Below, one piece after another: positions 40,201 through 52,200 of a stretch of 64,000 nucleotides of DNA. The notes under the pieces are model-generated. The model had not been told where the DNA came from. It made no database searches and saw nothing but the letters and a program-made list of their open reading frames with translations. Within the stretch, counting starts at the first letter, position 1. Each line of letters starts with the position of its first letter. The stretch covers positions 372,001-436,000 of the forward strand of contig JAIXMF010000002.1 of the NCBI GenBank assembly GCA_025201365.1, written 5' to 3'. The translations under genes were made by a program, and so were the position numbers. The DNA comes from Syncephalis plumigaleata (lineage: Eukaryota > Zoopagomycota > Zoopagomycetes > Zoopagales > Piptocephalidaceae).

Positions 40201-41653
40201 ATTCAACACGATCAATGGCAACTGCTATGGTGAGTAGTGGACATGTTGGCAATTATATATATATATAGTATACTTATACCCTTATTACTATAGCGATGAT
40301 CTACCCAATAAAGAAACCAGGCATGGTGATTGGTTCAACGCACGATCCGCTCATTCCATGACACTGGACACTCGAGAGAAGATGCTCTATTTATTTTGTG
40401 GACAACGACACGGAACACCATTGATGTAAGTGCGAGTGTGAACAAGTGTAATTCTACCTATCTAATAGCTAACTATGTTGTTATGTTACTAGTGAATCCA
40501 TTCAAGTATACGATATTCGAAAGAAAACAATGATTGACTTGAGTGATTGTTTAAGCAAATCACTATGGCCACTCGATAATGCAGCACAACGTAGCACTAT
40601 GGATATTGAACATGGACTTATTCACTTTATCACCGGACTTACTTGGGATCGACGTGAGCTAGCCCCAAAGACATCCACTATAGGAAGTAATCTACGATCA
40701 GGATGCGATCAATGTCAAAGTCAATCACTACTACAGCAACGTCATCGTCGTGGTGCATCTTCTAACGGTAATAACATCGATGTGGATTTCCCTTACAACG
40801 AGATATGGGTATTCAATATAGTTACTGGTAAATGGACACCGGTCCAGGTAACTAGTACATCCAGTGAAGCATCCTTTGCAAGAACACCGGTAGCACGATA
40901 TGCCTTTCAAACCGTATACGATCCCGTAGATGAGGTAATTATCCCTAATAGTAGCACACATATTCTATGTTATCTCTAATAACATTCCCATTTACTATAG
41001 ATGATCTATATGTTTGGCGGTAATCCAAAGGATCAACAGGATGAAACACGACGACTGAATGATTTATGGAGATTGAAGATACAAAGGTAAATAATAGTAA
41101 TGTGAATAGTAAAGAGCTCAGTCTAATTATCTTTTATGTATATAGTCAGTCATCTCATTTAACAATGATGCAACAAGCACAATTCCTACTAAGACGACAA
41201 TGGTAATTGCTTTATCTCTCTATCTATCTATACATATATTCTAATTAGTGTTATACAATCATACGATCATTTTTACATAGTTTCATTGAAATGTGTCGAC
41301 AAGGCGATAAAGCAATGGCACTCAACTATTTGCAAACTAAAGTCTACGCGGTCACTAATCATATGTTGCCCGCAAGCGAGGAAAGTTATCGATCATTGGC
41401 AGCATTACTATTTCAGCCACCTGTTATCGCTAGTCCAACGGTAGATACTGATACTGGTAGTGGATCAGGCAAGTATTACTCTAGAATAGAAATCAGCATG
41501 CTATTAATATACTTATTTGCTTATGATGTACTATTAGATGACACTCGTTTAACACAGGAGCGTACTAGAGTCTATGAAATGATTCTAAAACTGATAACAG
41601 GACCACAATCTACACCCAATGATGATCTAACTCATTTAGTGCCATTATGTTGA
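37223..41653 (+). CDS. Muskelin (discoidin-LisH/CTLH-kelch protein)
   Basis: Muskelin is a kelch-repeat scaffold and a substrate-side subunit of the CTLH/GID E3 ubiquitin ligase in animals. The N-terminal discoidin-like domain starts LPYSIDDVSDYSLEHRPENI, with WSTFAPRQR, YITLRLNRPAIV and, across an intron, CSITFGKYKK. Then, unusually, ~231 residues of Asn/Ser/Thr/Arg-rich sequence (37955-38647) intervene before HVCNMREFRVYGGPT. After this: YIRIEPASAWGQSANISIWY, VELHGIDDPEYI, CTLH-like helices, then kelch blades (ARGGHQMCIDAKKRRLIYLF, GGWNGTENLNDLWYY, PPPSSCHQMSYDTIEEELYV, MLYISGGRIIRAP, RSAHSMTLDTREKMLYLFCG, MIYMFGGNPKDQQDETRRLN). The stop is at 41653. About 12 short introns. The family assignment is firm; the insert is discussed separately. 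Confidence 0.92.
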
Positions 41654-41790
41654 AGCATGTGATATGTTGTTTTTATTTTGATTCGGTTAATAAACAGTAA
41701 ATATACGATCTATTCATTTATAATTGATGACAATTCTAATGTATAGGAATGCATTCAATGTGTTATTTGCTATTTATATACTAATGAATA

Positions 41791-42224
41791 CTACATGACT
41801 CTTCCAACCAATTTGGGCAGTTAGACTGTTATTTTTATGAATAAATAATAGTTATGATAATACGTATTTAGATGTGGTTGATGATACACGGATAAGTTGT
41901 TTCTTGTTGTCCTTGTCCTTTATTTCTTGAGCATTTAGAAGTAATGACACTTTGATGTAGTTGTGTTGGAACACCGTTTCCATTGCGAAGACTGAGAATA
42001 ATCTGAATAACATTCAGACATGCAGCCATATCCCGATTCCATACACGATACTCGAATCCTTTACCATTCATGTCATCTTTACAATTCTGATATGGGCACC
42101 TTATAGAATAATGGGTTAGTATATTGCTATAGATTGTACTCATATTAAGAAGGCATGACAAGTGACAGTAGGATATCTCGTCAATTAGAATGACTTGAAC
42201 ACCATGCTTCATTGTTCTCCACAC
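41791..42224 (-). mobile_element. Truncated Fanzor-bearing DNA transposon, second copy
   Basis: The terminal end C-TACATGACTCTTCCAACC, then AATTTGGGCAGTTAGAC is a diverged version of the TA-CAGGC end at 25106. It is followed by the same GAATAAATAATAGTTATG stretch and then by a leftward Fanzor C-terminal coding fragment. Homology ends about 90 bases before the F-box gene, so the left part of the element is missing. The more diverged terminal repeat suggests an older copy than the MITE at 4250. Confidence 0.72.
41868..42224 (-). pseudogene. Fanzor C-terminal fragment (RuvC-II/zinc finger/RuvC-III region)
   Basis: The reading is TMKHGVQVILIDEISYCHLS then C, corresponding to the Fanzor/TnpB V.VDE..TS..C..C region with its catalytic Glu and first zinc-finger cysteines. 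An intron remnant (acceptor near 42106; the donor has lost its GT) separates this from CPYQNCKDDMNGKGFEYR, the second cysteine pair. VWNRDMAACLNVIQIILSLR follows, where the RD..A..N motif is RuvC-III with the catalytic Asp. The tail is NGNGVPTQLHQS. The fragment keeps about 110 residues and lacks the N-terminal domains and RuvC-I, so it cannot act by itself. The family call rests on the ordered DE, CxxC, CxxxxC and WNRD motifs. Confidence 0.72.
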
Positions 42225-42311
42225 TTACGTATGATTTATTTGTGTATTCTTGATTAAAATAACGTCATCGTATTTCTCTACCCCATATCGCCTTTCTTAT
42301 TCCATTCCACT

Positions 42312-43937
42312 ATGTCTACTACTACTACTACTACTGAAATATCGAGTAATTCCAACTCGTCTTGTAGATTACTAGTTTGTCTGAATAGTCTTCCATTTCA
42401 TGACCAGCGTGTCTTCCGTAGTCAACTTGATCATATCGAATTAGTGCGTTTATCAGCATGTTGTCGCTCGTTGAGAAGCAGTATTCGAAACGATAAAGCA
42501 TTATGGCAAGCACTATACCATAGAGAGTTCCTATCAGGAGCCCATTATGATAAAGAAATGGATTTCGTATTGTGGTGTATACGCACGGATGTCAACAATC
42601 CATGTACATCGGATAAACGAGCCGATCTACTAGAGAATGTGGACTGGTACAACACATATCGTCGACGAGTGAGCACCGAGAATAATTGGCGATATGGACG
42701 ATGCAAGACCACGCGTATCGATATGAAGGCTGACAAGGGTGGATCATGTCATAGCACAGAAGCTGAGGATAATAGTTCAGATATCATAGAAGAAAATTGC
42801 TCAGACGAAACACCAAATTTTACTTTAGAATATTTGCCACATTCAAATCTTAGATCAGGCAACAATATTGTACATAGCAGCACATTCTCTACATCGCCAA
42901 ATATTCTTCTGCTTGATGCTGGTAATGAAGATGATTATGCTAGTGTCGTGGGTGACCATTACATAGCTGTAATTCCTAGTGCAATCAAGAGCGATATCAA
43001 CTCTAATGTAAAAATACTCTCTCGCAAATATGGTGGCGTTATTACTACATTTGATGTTCCAGTACCATATGAAGTCAAGGCAATCAAAGGGAAATGGGTA
43101 TTATTAGTAAACAAATCACTAGGGTCATTCAGGAATTTGCGAGTTTGTAAGTGTGATAATTGTACAATGATGCAATATAACTAGTACTAATAATCAATAC
43201 ATTCAGCCGATATAATGGTATTTGATATAGATAATAGTATCATGTGTCCAGGAAGCATCGATGATACATGGCATGCGACATGTTTCTATAAAACAACCAA
43301 TAATACAGCAATAGTATACACGGCAAGACTAGTCGATGATGATGATGTGGGTCGTATTGAATGGGCATTATACCAGTTCTCAAGCAATAATCCTGTTGTA
43401 CAATTGCGAAGCGGTTGGTTTCAAGTACCTGAAGGGATACCAGAAATATCAATATATCTTGCTCACAACCCATACGATTCGTATATGATAATTGAGTTAT
43501 ATAGTCATCCTAGTTATGATCCATACATAATTCATAGTGTAGAATCCAGTGGTCAAAGTCATACTCCACGTAATTGCTCCATTATGACTGACCTACATAT
43601 ACCTATCCCATTATTAAGGACTGGATGCGATTATTCAATACTTGGTCCCCGACCAACAAAAATATGGACAGACTTATCCTACAATGATGATCAAGTATTA
43701 CAAATACCGGGTACAGATTTCACCAGACATATTATTGGAGATCTTTATGTTGTTGATGTAAAAAATCGTAATGGTGGATGCAGGGAGTTGCTTGTAGACA
43801 TAAGTACAAAGAAAATAATACGCGAATTGGAAGTACCTAACGGGCAATGGAGCTACCCTGATCATGCAATGGTTGGTATGGCATATAAATCCAATGACAG
43901 GCATATGAAATTAATACAAGAATACGGTGAACTATAA
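42312..43937 (+). CDS. F-box-like protein with a C-terminal beta-rich domain
   Basis: Exon 1 is 42312-43146 and exon 2 is 43207-43937, giving ~520 residues. After a Thr/Ser leader, residues ~18-75 look like an F-box: LLVCLNSLPF, LDHIELVRLSACCRSLRSSI, NDKALWQALYHREF. Then come VDWYNTYRRRVSTENNWRYG, a linker common after fungal F-boxes, an acidic stretch, and a beta-rich region with repeated short strands (DHYIAVIPSAIK, YGGVITTFDVPVPYEVKAIK, WVLLVNKSLG; IVYTARLVDDDDVGRIEWAL). This suggests a propeller-like substrate-binding domain. F-box proteins recruit substrates to SCF ubiquitin ligases. The F-box match is weak at the sequence level and the substrate is unknown. It is intact with no frame breaks. 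Confidence 0.65.
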
Positions 43938-44029
43938 CAAGCATTAATAAACCATACTATATTGTTATTGATCCCATTAGAGCGAGTAATATATTTCTAT
44001 TAACTAATAATGATGAATAACTATTATTT

Positions 44030-44206
44030 ATTATCACTCATTATAATATATGATATCGCGATCATTAACATATCCCTCAACTGCCAGAGCCATGACAACT
44101 ACTCAATAATAATAGCAATGCGATAATGGTGTTAACAATTGTGTAAATCTATTTATTAATAAACACAAACATTTAACAGTGTTAATCGATTGGAAAAACA
44201 CTGTAG
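44030..44206. mobile_element. MITE fragment of the Fanzor-associated family
   Basis: ATGATATCGCGATCATTAAC, then CCCTCAACTGCCAGAGCCAT, GACAACTACTCAATAATAAT and AGCAATGCGATAATGGTGTT match the reverse complement of the MITE interior at 4250 over ~170 bases. It ends GGAAAAACACTG-TA at 44203-44205. The opposite terminal repeat is missing. It sits 95 bases upstream of the Pelota start codon, so it may contribute promoter or leader sequence. Confidence 0.75.
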
Positions 44207-44300
44207 CAAACAGTGACGTTTTTCTCGTCTTTTTACCGTTTATTGTTTGTTTGTTTGCTTGTTTTAACATTTAACACTTACTCTACTACCAGTTGTGACT

Positions 44301-45947
44301 ATGCGGTTAATTAGCAAACATATTGAAAAGGACCGTTCTGGTCGAGTGACACTCTATCCAGAGGAGCAAGAGGATATGTGGCATATTTACAATCTTATCC
44401 TACCAGGAGATCTTGTTAAAGCGACCGCATTTCGGTAATACTCAATAGCTAATCTATCCAGTACAGGCACTAAGTTGTCGCTAACACCCACACACTGTAT
44501 CATGCTATGTAGACGTGTTCAGAATGTGACAGAGACCGGTTCGACGACAAGTCAAAGGGTTCGCACCACACTGACGATTAAGGTGGAGCGAACGGAATTT
44601 GACGCGCAAGAGTGTGTACTTAGTATTAATGGACCGAATGTAGCAGAGAATCAGTATGTAAAGGTATTTATTAGCAAGTGTGAGGTATACATATGACATA
44701 AACAAGTAAACAAACGTATATATATATATATATATATAAATGATAATAGTTAGGTCAATATCATACATTGGACTTGGAGTTGCATCGTAATTTCTCCATC
44801 ACCAAACCTGAGTGGGACTCGATGGCATTCGATCGAATTGCCGAGGCATGCGATATTAATCAAAAGTCTGATTTGGCAGCCGTGGTACTTCAAGATGGTA
44901 GGGTTCGTTTATTCACGTAGAGAGAGAGAGAACATGACACTAGATTAATAACACGCGATTTGTTCTATCAATTTAGGATTAGCGAACATTTGTCTAGTAA
45001 CATCGAGTATGACCATTGTTCGACAACGTATTGAAACAGGTGTACCGCGAAAGCGTAAAGGATTCGCTACAGCGCATGAACAGGTAAGCGAGTAATGACA
45101 AGTATCATTGAATCATGCCATGTTACTGAACAATGATCATTGAACAACTAGGGATTGAAACGATTCTACGAACAAGTACTACAAGGTATACTTACACATA
45201 TTCAACTAAATCGTGTCAAGGCCGTACTTTTAGCTAGTCCGGGATTTGTTAAGGTAACTAGAATGTGATATTGCATAGATATACGATTAGATGTGATAAT
45301 GATCAATGCACACTTGTTAGGACAATCTATTCCAATATCTAATGGAACAAGCAGAGGTAAATGATCCACCTACATATATATATATCTGTATGCTGACATG
45401 ATGTATTTCTACTAGCGTCGCGATATTAAAATAATACTGGATAATAAGGCGAAATTCGTTCTGGCCCATTGCTCGAGTGGACACAAACACGCATTAGAGG
45501 AGGTGTTGAGACAACCTGGCATGCAATCACATCTAGCGGATACCAAGGCTGCCTCCGAGGTAAAGGCACTCGAACGCTTTTACGAGGCATTGGGCAAGGA
45601 TGAAGGACGTGCATTCTACGGTTGGGATCACGTCAATAAGGCGAATGAACGCGGTGCCATTGAAACACTTTTAATAGCCGATAATCTATTTAGGTGAGAC
45701 TAATGATGTGTATATTTATTATTGATTCAACATGATTAACATCATAAACTGTACACTTGCTCCATCTAGATCATTCGACATACCAACACGAAAGAAATAC
45801 GTTCGATTAGTCGAGTCGGTACGTGCATCAGGTGGCAAGGCATTTGTTCTATCGACACAACATGTAACGGGCGAGCAATTGGCTCAGTTGACCGGTCTAG
45901 CCGCCATTCTTCATTATCCAGCACCTGATATAGAAGATGAAGATTAG
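44301..45947 (+). CDS. DOM34: Pelota / Dom34 ribosome rescue factor
   Basis: Pelota with Hbs1 recognises stalled ribosomes in no-go and non-stop decay and splits them with ABCE1. The ATG at 44301 gives [20 protein letters not shown], the family's N-terminus. Domain 1 continues with [20 protein letters not shown] and [15 protein letters not shown]. Domain 2 has [69 protein letters not shown]. Domain 3 has [20 protein letters not shown] and [20 protein letters not shown], ending with an acidic tail ([10 protein letters not shown]). As expected for Pelota there is no GGQ motif. Seven introns of 50-90 bases; I see no frame breaks. Confidence 0.96.
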
Positions 45948-46282
45948 GCATAATGACGTAATAACAATAACAATACTACAAGTAGTAGTGGAATGACAAC
46001 GATGATGATGTTTAGATTACCGTTATACATGTTACGATATCAATTCCATCGTACAATTATATTACTTTATACAATAAAATAGGTTATAGTAAATAAGGAT
46101 GATAAAGATCATCAGTTTATTTAGTTTACGTATGTATATATATAGAGAATATCATAATAATGTATAAATAATAATGGTTAACAATACAAAATACGAAATA
46201 AAGAATACAAAATATGAGAAAGAGAAAGAAAATAGAAATAAAAAAACGTCATTAATAAATGTAATACTGACTAACTAAAGAG
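45948..46282. other. Convergent intergenic region
   Basis: AT-rich spacer between the 3' ends of Pelota and the Rim15-type kinase. A candidate AATAAA signal lies near 46073. No other gene. Confidence 0.5.
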
Positions 46283-49200
46283 TTAAGATGCCGCCATTTC
46301 TGCTGCTACATTACGACGAAGTTGACAGAAATAGCGTAGACGATGCTGTAGTGTTGCCTTATCCACCGGCTTCACTAGTACTTCATCGAATACACGCGCT
46401 AAATGAATAGGATGTTCGTAAGCGGTTACCGCAATAATGGGTGTTTGACGATTAGCGTTATTGGTCGATTTGATCATACGTGCTGCTGCTTCACCATCAA
46501 CAATTGGCATCACGACATCCATGAAGATGATATCGAATACAACCTTGCCCATAGCACAACGAATAGCCTCGGCACCGTTACGTACAACGACACAACGACA
46601 ATTGAGCTTGCCAAGTACAGTTTCCAGAATCTTACACGCCACCGGATTATCATCGGCAATGAGTACATCCCATGGTCCATTGTAATTCTTGGTAGATTTC
46701 TTTGATGATATTGTATTCACTAGTGATCTACTTGTAATGGACGTGGTAGTCGGTGCTGTCGTACCATCTGTGGATGTTGATGCTGCAATAGCTACAGGCA
46801 TTGTATTGCTATGACAACTAGTACTACTTGGTGAGTAAGATGGCACTGGTTGAGATGGTGAATCTGCACCACTACCACTACCACCGGTGACGCTACCCGT
46901 ACGAATTCGTAATGGTTGCACGCGTGCCGGTAATGAGACACGCGATCGAGGTTGACCACCACGAAGAGCATCTACCGTTGATATGGGTAGATTCAAGTAG
47001 TTGTCAGGAGTAGTACCCGCTGCTACCATATCTGATGTATCTTCATTTTGAGATACATTGTTATTAGCGGTAGTTGTACTCATAGAAGCACCACGGGCCA
47101 ATGGTGATGATACGAGTGGTGTGGGCAATTCTGATACTGAAATATTACGTGAACGACGATGTGAACGTGAACTCGTACGACGTAATGAAATGTCGGCCAA
47201 TCCAGCATTGGGACTAGGACTAGGCGTGGAGGTGGTATTAGGCGTGCCACCCGCTCCACTCGATGATGGAATTGACGGGAATGGCACGGAAGACTCGGCC
47301 AGTTGTTCCGATTTCAACTTGCGTATAACATCTTCATTCGCCTTTCCTAATGCCTCCAGATTCTTGTAAACAAATGTACCGAAATCTGCTGCATCTTCCT
47401 CGGCCGGTGTTGTCATCTCATCTAGACTTAATCCCTCACCCATAGGTTCATTGCTGGCAGTGGCAGTAGTAATGGTATTCGTTGCTGTTGATGGCGAATC
47501 TGGTCCTCCTGTCAATGGCAGTGCTACACTGGAAGAAGGAGTAGTCGTCGTCGAACCACATACACCTCCTGACAATGACTGTGATGGTTGTGCCGATACA
47601 GGTGTCGTTATAGCGTCATCCTCGGTTACTTCACCGGGTGCAGGCATTGTCACGCCACGACCATCAAAGTAATCCGTGTCTTCCATTGATTCGGTTTGAG
47701 GCACAAACGAGGGTGTATCCGTACAAATGGTTTGCCAATTGATCTCTTTAAAGAAGGGATGTGCCTTCACTTGTTCCGCTCCTTCACAGCCTAGACGTCG
47801 TCGTGGATCAATACACAACAATTGTTCCATAAAATCTCGTGCTTCCGGTGACAATTCTATCTCATCTTCATGCCAGTTGATCTGTCGCGTTAGAATCTTT
47901 TCAAACACTTTATCAGGTGTTTCGGCATGGAATGGTGGAATACCGTAAATGAACTCGTAACAAATAACACCTAGAGCCCACTATATCATAATCATAATTA
48001 TTAGTATCAATATTGCCAGTATTTGTAGAGATGCTTACCCAATCTACCATGGTATCCTGTCCTGTACCTAGAATCGATTCAGGTGCCAAATAGTCCGGAG
48101 TACCTACGAACTTTTTATCGGTAGCCGGTTTATCATCGATAGATGCTGATGCAGCAGCAGCCATTGGCAATAGTAACGATGTCGTTGATGAAGGTGGTGG
48201 TGGTGGCACCGGTGACATTGACGATGTATCCTCCATGAATTGATGAGCAATAGGTGTACCAGGAGTGGCGGGTGTATTAGAACCGGTAGTTAACGAGCTA
48301 CTCATCGTTGACACACTACTACCCAATGATCCTCGTCGTTCTTGATCCATTAATAGATTGAAATACGATTGAGGATAAGGTAATGAAGAGGATATTCCCG
48401 TAGCTGAATGAGTGCCATGTGTGTCATTCAATGTCGTATTAGAGGGTGATGACAATGAGGAGGTCTGACCACCACCACCACCACCATCTAATGTGCCATC
48501 TCGTGTTGACAATGAGGCAGATCGACTGAATGGAGGTCCACCACCACCAATGATCGTCGATGAACTCATTTGCGATTCACCTTGAGCACGTCGACCTAGA
48601 AATCCCATACGTGATAATCCAAAATCTGTTAATTTAACATGTCCATCCTGATCAATCAATAGATTATCAGGTTTTAAATCACTACAAAATAAACAATATC
48701 CTATTAGTAAATAGATAATGGTAAATAAACATCATTACAATGCTAATCTTACCGATGAATAATGCCTAATGAATGAAGATACTCTAGACCGAGGGTTACC
48801 TCCGCCAAATAACTACGAGCCCAATCCTCGGATAGACCACCGAGGGTTTTAATTAGGGCAGCGCAATCACCGCCATTCAGATACTCCATCACCAAGTAGA
48901 GATAATCCTTACTTTGGAACGAGTAGAATAGTCGTACCACATAAGGTGAATCGCGTTGCATCATTAGAATCATACGTTCTGCCTTGACATTCGTTACTTG
49001 ATTCTTGGCAATCATATCCGATTTACGTAGTACTTTGATAGCGTAATAATCACCGGTGGCGTGTTTCTTCGCCAAATAGACTGAGCCAAACGCACCCTTA
49101 CTAATGGGCTTGATGATCTCGTAATCTTTGATGCTAGGTGCGGTGGATCGACCTGGTAACATGGACATACCAGCTGACAGAGGAGTAGAAGCACTGGCAG

Positions 49201-52200
49201 TGGATAACGATACAGTTGACGCTGAGGATGGAAGTACAGGTGATGTTGCCTCATCTTTACAAGTTACCGCGGACATGCTTGGTATACCCAAATGATGACT
49301 ACTCGTATTATTGTTGAGTGCACTGGCGGTCAATGTGGATGTACTACTATTATTCGGTACAGCAGCAGATGTAGAGGAAGGTGATGTTGCTGTTGCGGCT
49401 GTTGTCGTCGTCGGTGCTTGTCCCCAGAATCGTGTCAATTGATGTGGCGAATGAAGCGGTGACTTGATGACCTCCATTTCAGCAAATCGTTTAGGAATCG
49501 TAACGGTTACTGAAGCTGGTTTACGTCGAGATGAAGATGAAGTGGAAGATGGCGGTGAAGATGGTGAAGCCAGCTTATTACTACTAGTAGACTCGACTGG
49601 TAATGATGCAGAGTCATGCGATGGTTGTCTATCAAGTGACGTCATAGACAATGGTGGCATGCTCGTTGTAGTGCTGGGTGGACTCGACACTTTAATGGTG
49701 GGGGAACTTGATAATGCCGTTGTTATATTGGACGATGTTGGACGATGAATGGCAATGGCATTAGATAATGGCAGTATCGATGTACTAGCTGATTTAGCAT
49801 CTTGTCGATGTAGACCTAATCGCCATGTTGGTGATACACTACTCGTTGCCGGTGTAGGTGGTGTCGATGGTAGTTCGATTACATCTGCCGCTGTAGTAGT
49901 AGTAGTAGTAGTAGGCTGATTCATAGACCATGCTACAGTGGAAGGTAATGACTGCTGTTGTTGAACTTGTTGCTGCTGCTGCTGTTCAACTAGACGTGAA
50001 TCCCATTCAATACGTGCTTGTTCCGCCCTTTCCATCACTTGAATCATCGATTCTACTGCTTGTGCTTTAGCTACCACATACTGCTGTACATCACCGGCAA
50101 TACGTTCGAGAATTGGATCAAAGGTCGGTGGTTTCTTCCAATTCATTAGTTCGATTAACGATTTACGTATTGACTCGTGTCGCTTAGTGATCGATGCCAT
50201 CATATCCACTATACCCTCGTCGTTATCCAACGGTGGCGACATCCATAATGTATTGATATCGGGCATGGGAAGAGCGATCGCTGCCTCTAATGTAGCAATA
50301 AAGTAATTGATGACCGTTTCCTTTTGTCGATTAGCTTGCTCTTCCAATTGCCGTTGTTGCTCGGCACGTCGTTCTGCCATTAACTCGGCGGCAATCTCGT
50401 CGCCTACACGCATCGATGTGCTACGTCCATGTCGTCGAAGTAAGCGTGCATTCCTAGCTGCAACATCAAGATTACTCGATCCACTACCGGTACCGCCACT
50501 AATAATGGCTGAACCATCTCGATTCACTGCCGATCCCATGGCAGGTAAATGAGAGATACCAACCATCGGTTGAGAAGGAGTACGCGAGAATGATAGTTGC
50601 GGTGGTCTTAGTTGACTTGTACCAGTACCACTAATCGATCCATCAGGTCTACTAATTGGAGATGGTAATGGTGATGTAGGTGCTGCCGGATGCTTCGACT
50701 TGTCCTCCTTTAACAATCCAATAAGTCGATGCCACACCTTCTTTTGTTTACCGATTTGAGCTCGAATACCCCGAGCAGCTGGGAATAACGAGGCTTGCAG
50801 ACTGCCCATACGACCACGTTGGTGCGGTTGATGCGTCGAATGATTACTACCAATGCTACTTGTCGAGGAACGACGTGATAGTGATGCACCACCACCATTA
50901 CTATTAGCAGGACTAGGAGTGTTCAAATCGCTTGTAGTTAATGAAGGTGTCGCTGTAGTAGCAATGGCAGTAGTACTATTAGTAGTAGCAGTAGCTGCAT
51001 TACCACTATTGATGGCAGAAGCACTTGGTGTTTCTTGATAGAATTCCTTGATTTGCTTCTTTAATTCGCGTAGCGTGTCATTCACCAGCTGCACCTCCAT
51101 TTCCGATCGATGCACTTCAACACATAATGCCGAATGTTGCTCGAATATAATAGGCGATACGTGTTGTTCACAGACACGACATAGTACAGGAGGTGGCACC
51201 ACTATTTCAGGCATCGACTCTCGTGCCATAGATGGACTGTTGAAGGAGTCGACCGTATAATCGCTATCCTCCATGCCATCTGTTTCCATGTCACCGCTCA
51301 TACCACGATCGGCCTCATCGTCTAGACCCTCGTCTTCAAGATCGTATTCATTGGGTGTACCACCGTGAATGGGTTCCATCGTCGAGCCTGCTTCATGAGG
51401 ACGTATAACCCAAAGAGTATGACTGGGTAGGCCTTGTGCATCGTACATTAGCATGCCTTGTCCCTCCATTTCACGATCTAGTCGTGTAGATGATGCCAAT
51501 GATGTATCCATTCCTGTATTTTCATTAACATCATTCGTTTCACATAATAAATGGAATTGCACTTCAATAGTTTGCGAATCATCTTGTAATAAGCGTTCTG
51601 TTGCTTCATCGAATACATTATGATCCATCGAGGCTAACCATTGACTGATAGGTGTACCCATGACTTCATCAGGATCGGATCTAATGAATCACTATTAGTA
51701 TCATCACAATTGTTATTACTAAGTTTACTTACCCTAATACTTGTTCCCAACTAGGACTAACATACTGCATCGTGAGATCATCGAGTGTCAACTCCATAAG
51801 GATATTCGTGTATTGCGCCTCTTCTGCCTTGGCTCGTAATGCCATTAGATCCTCCTTATTAGCCACCGGTGGTGATAATGGTGTACGATGTGATGAGATA
51901 CCGGTAGGCATTGTTGCACTACGAGGTACACGACGACGTGGTGTACGACGTGTTTTAACACGAACAGCAACAGATGGACGACGTTGTCGACGGAAATTCA
52001 TAGGCATACTCGAATTGTTACTACTACTATTATTATGCATCATAGAAGGAGATGATAATGCAGTACCAGCACCAGCACCCATGGAAGTAGGTGTACCTAA
52101 TACAGGTGTTGCTGTACCCGAACTACTAGGTGACCCGTAACTACCGGCTATAGTATAATTAGCGAATGATAATGGCATAGCAGGTAGATGAGGTGAAGCA

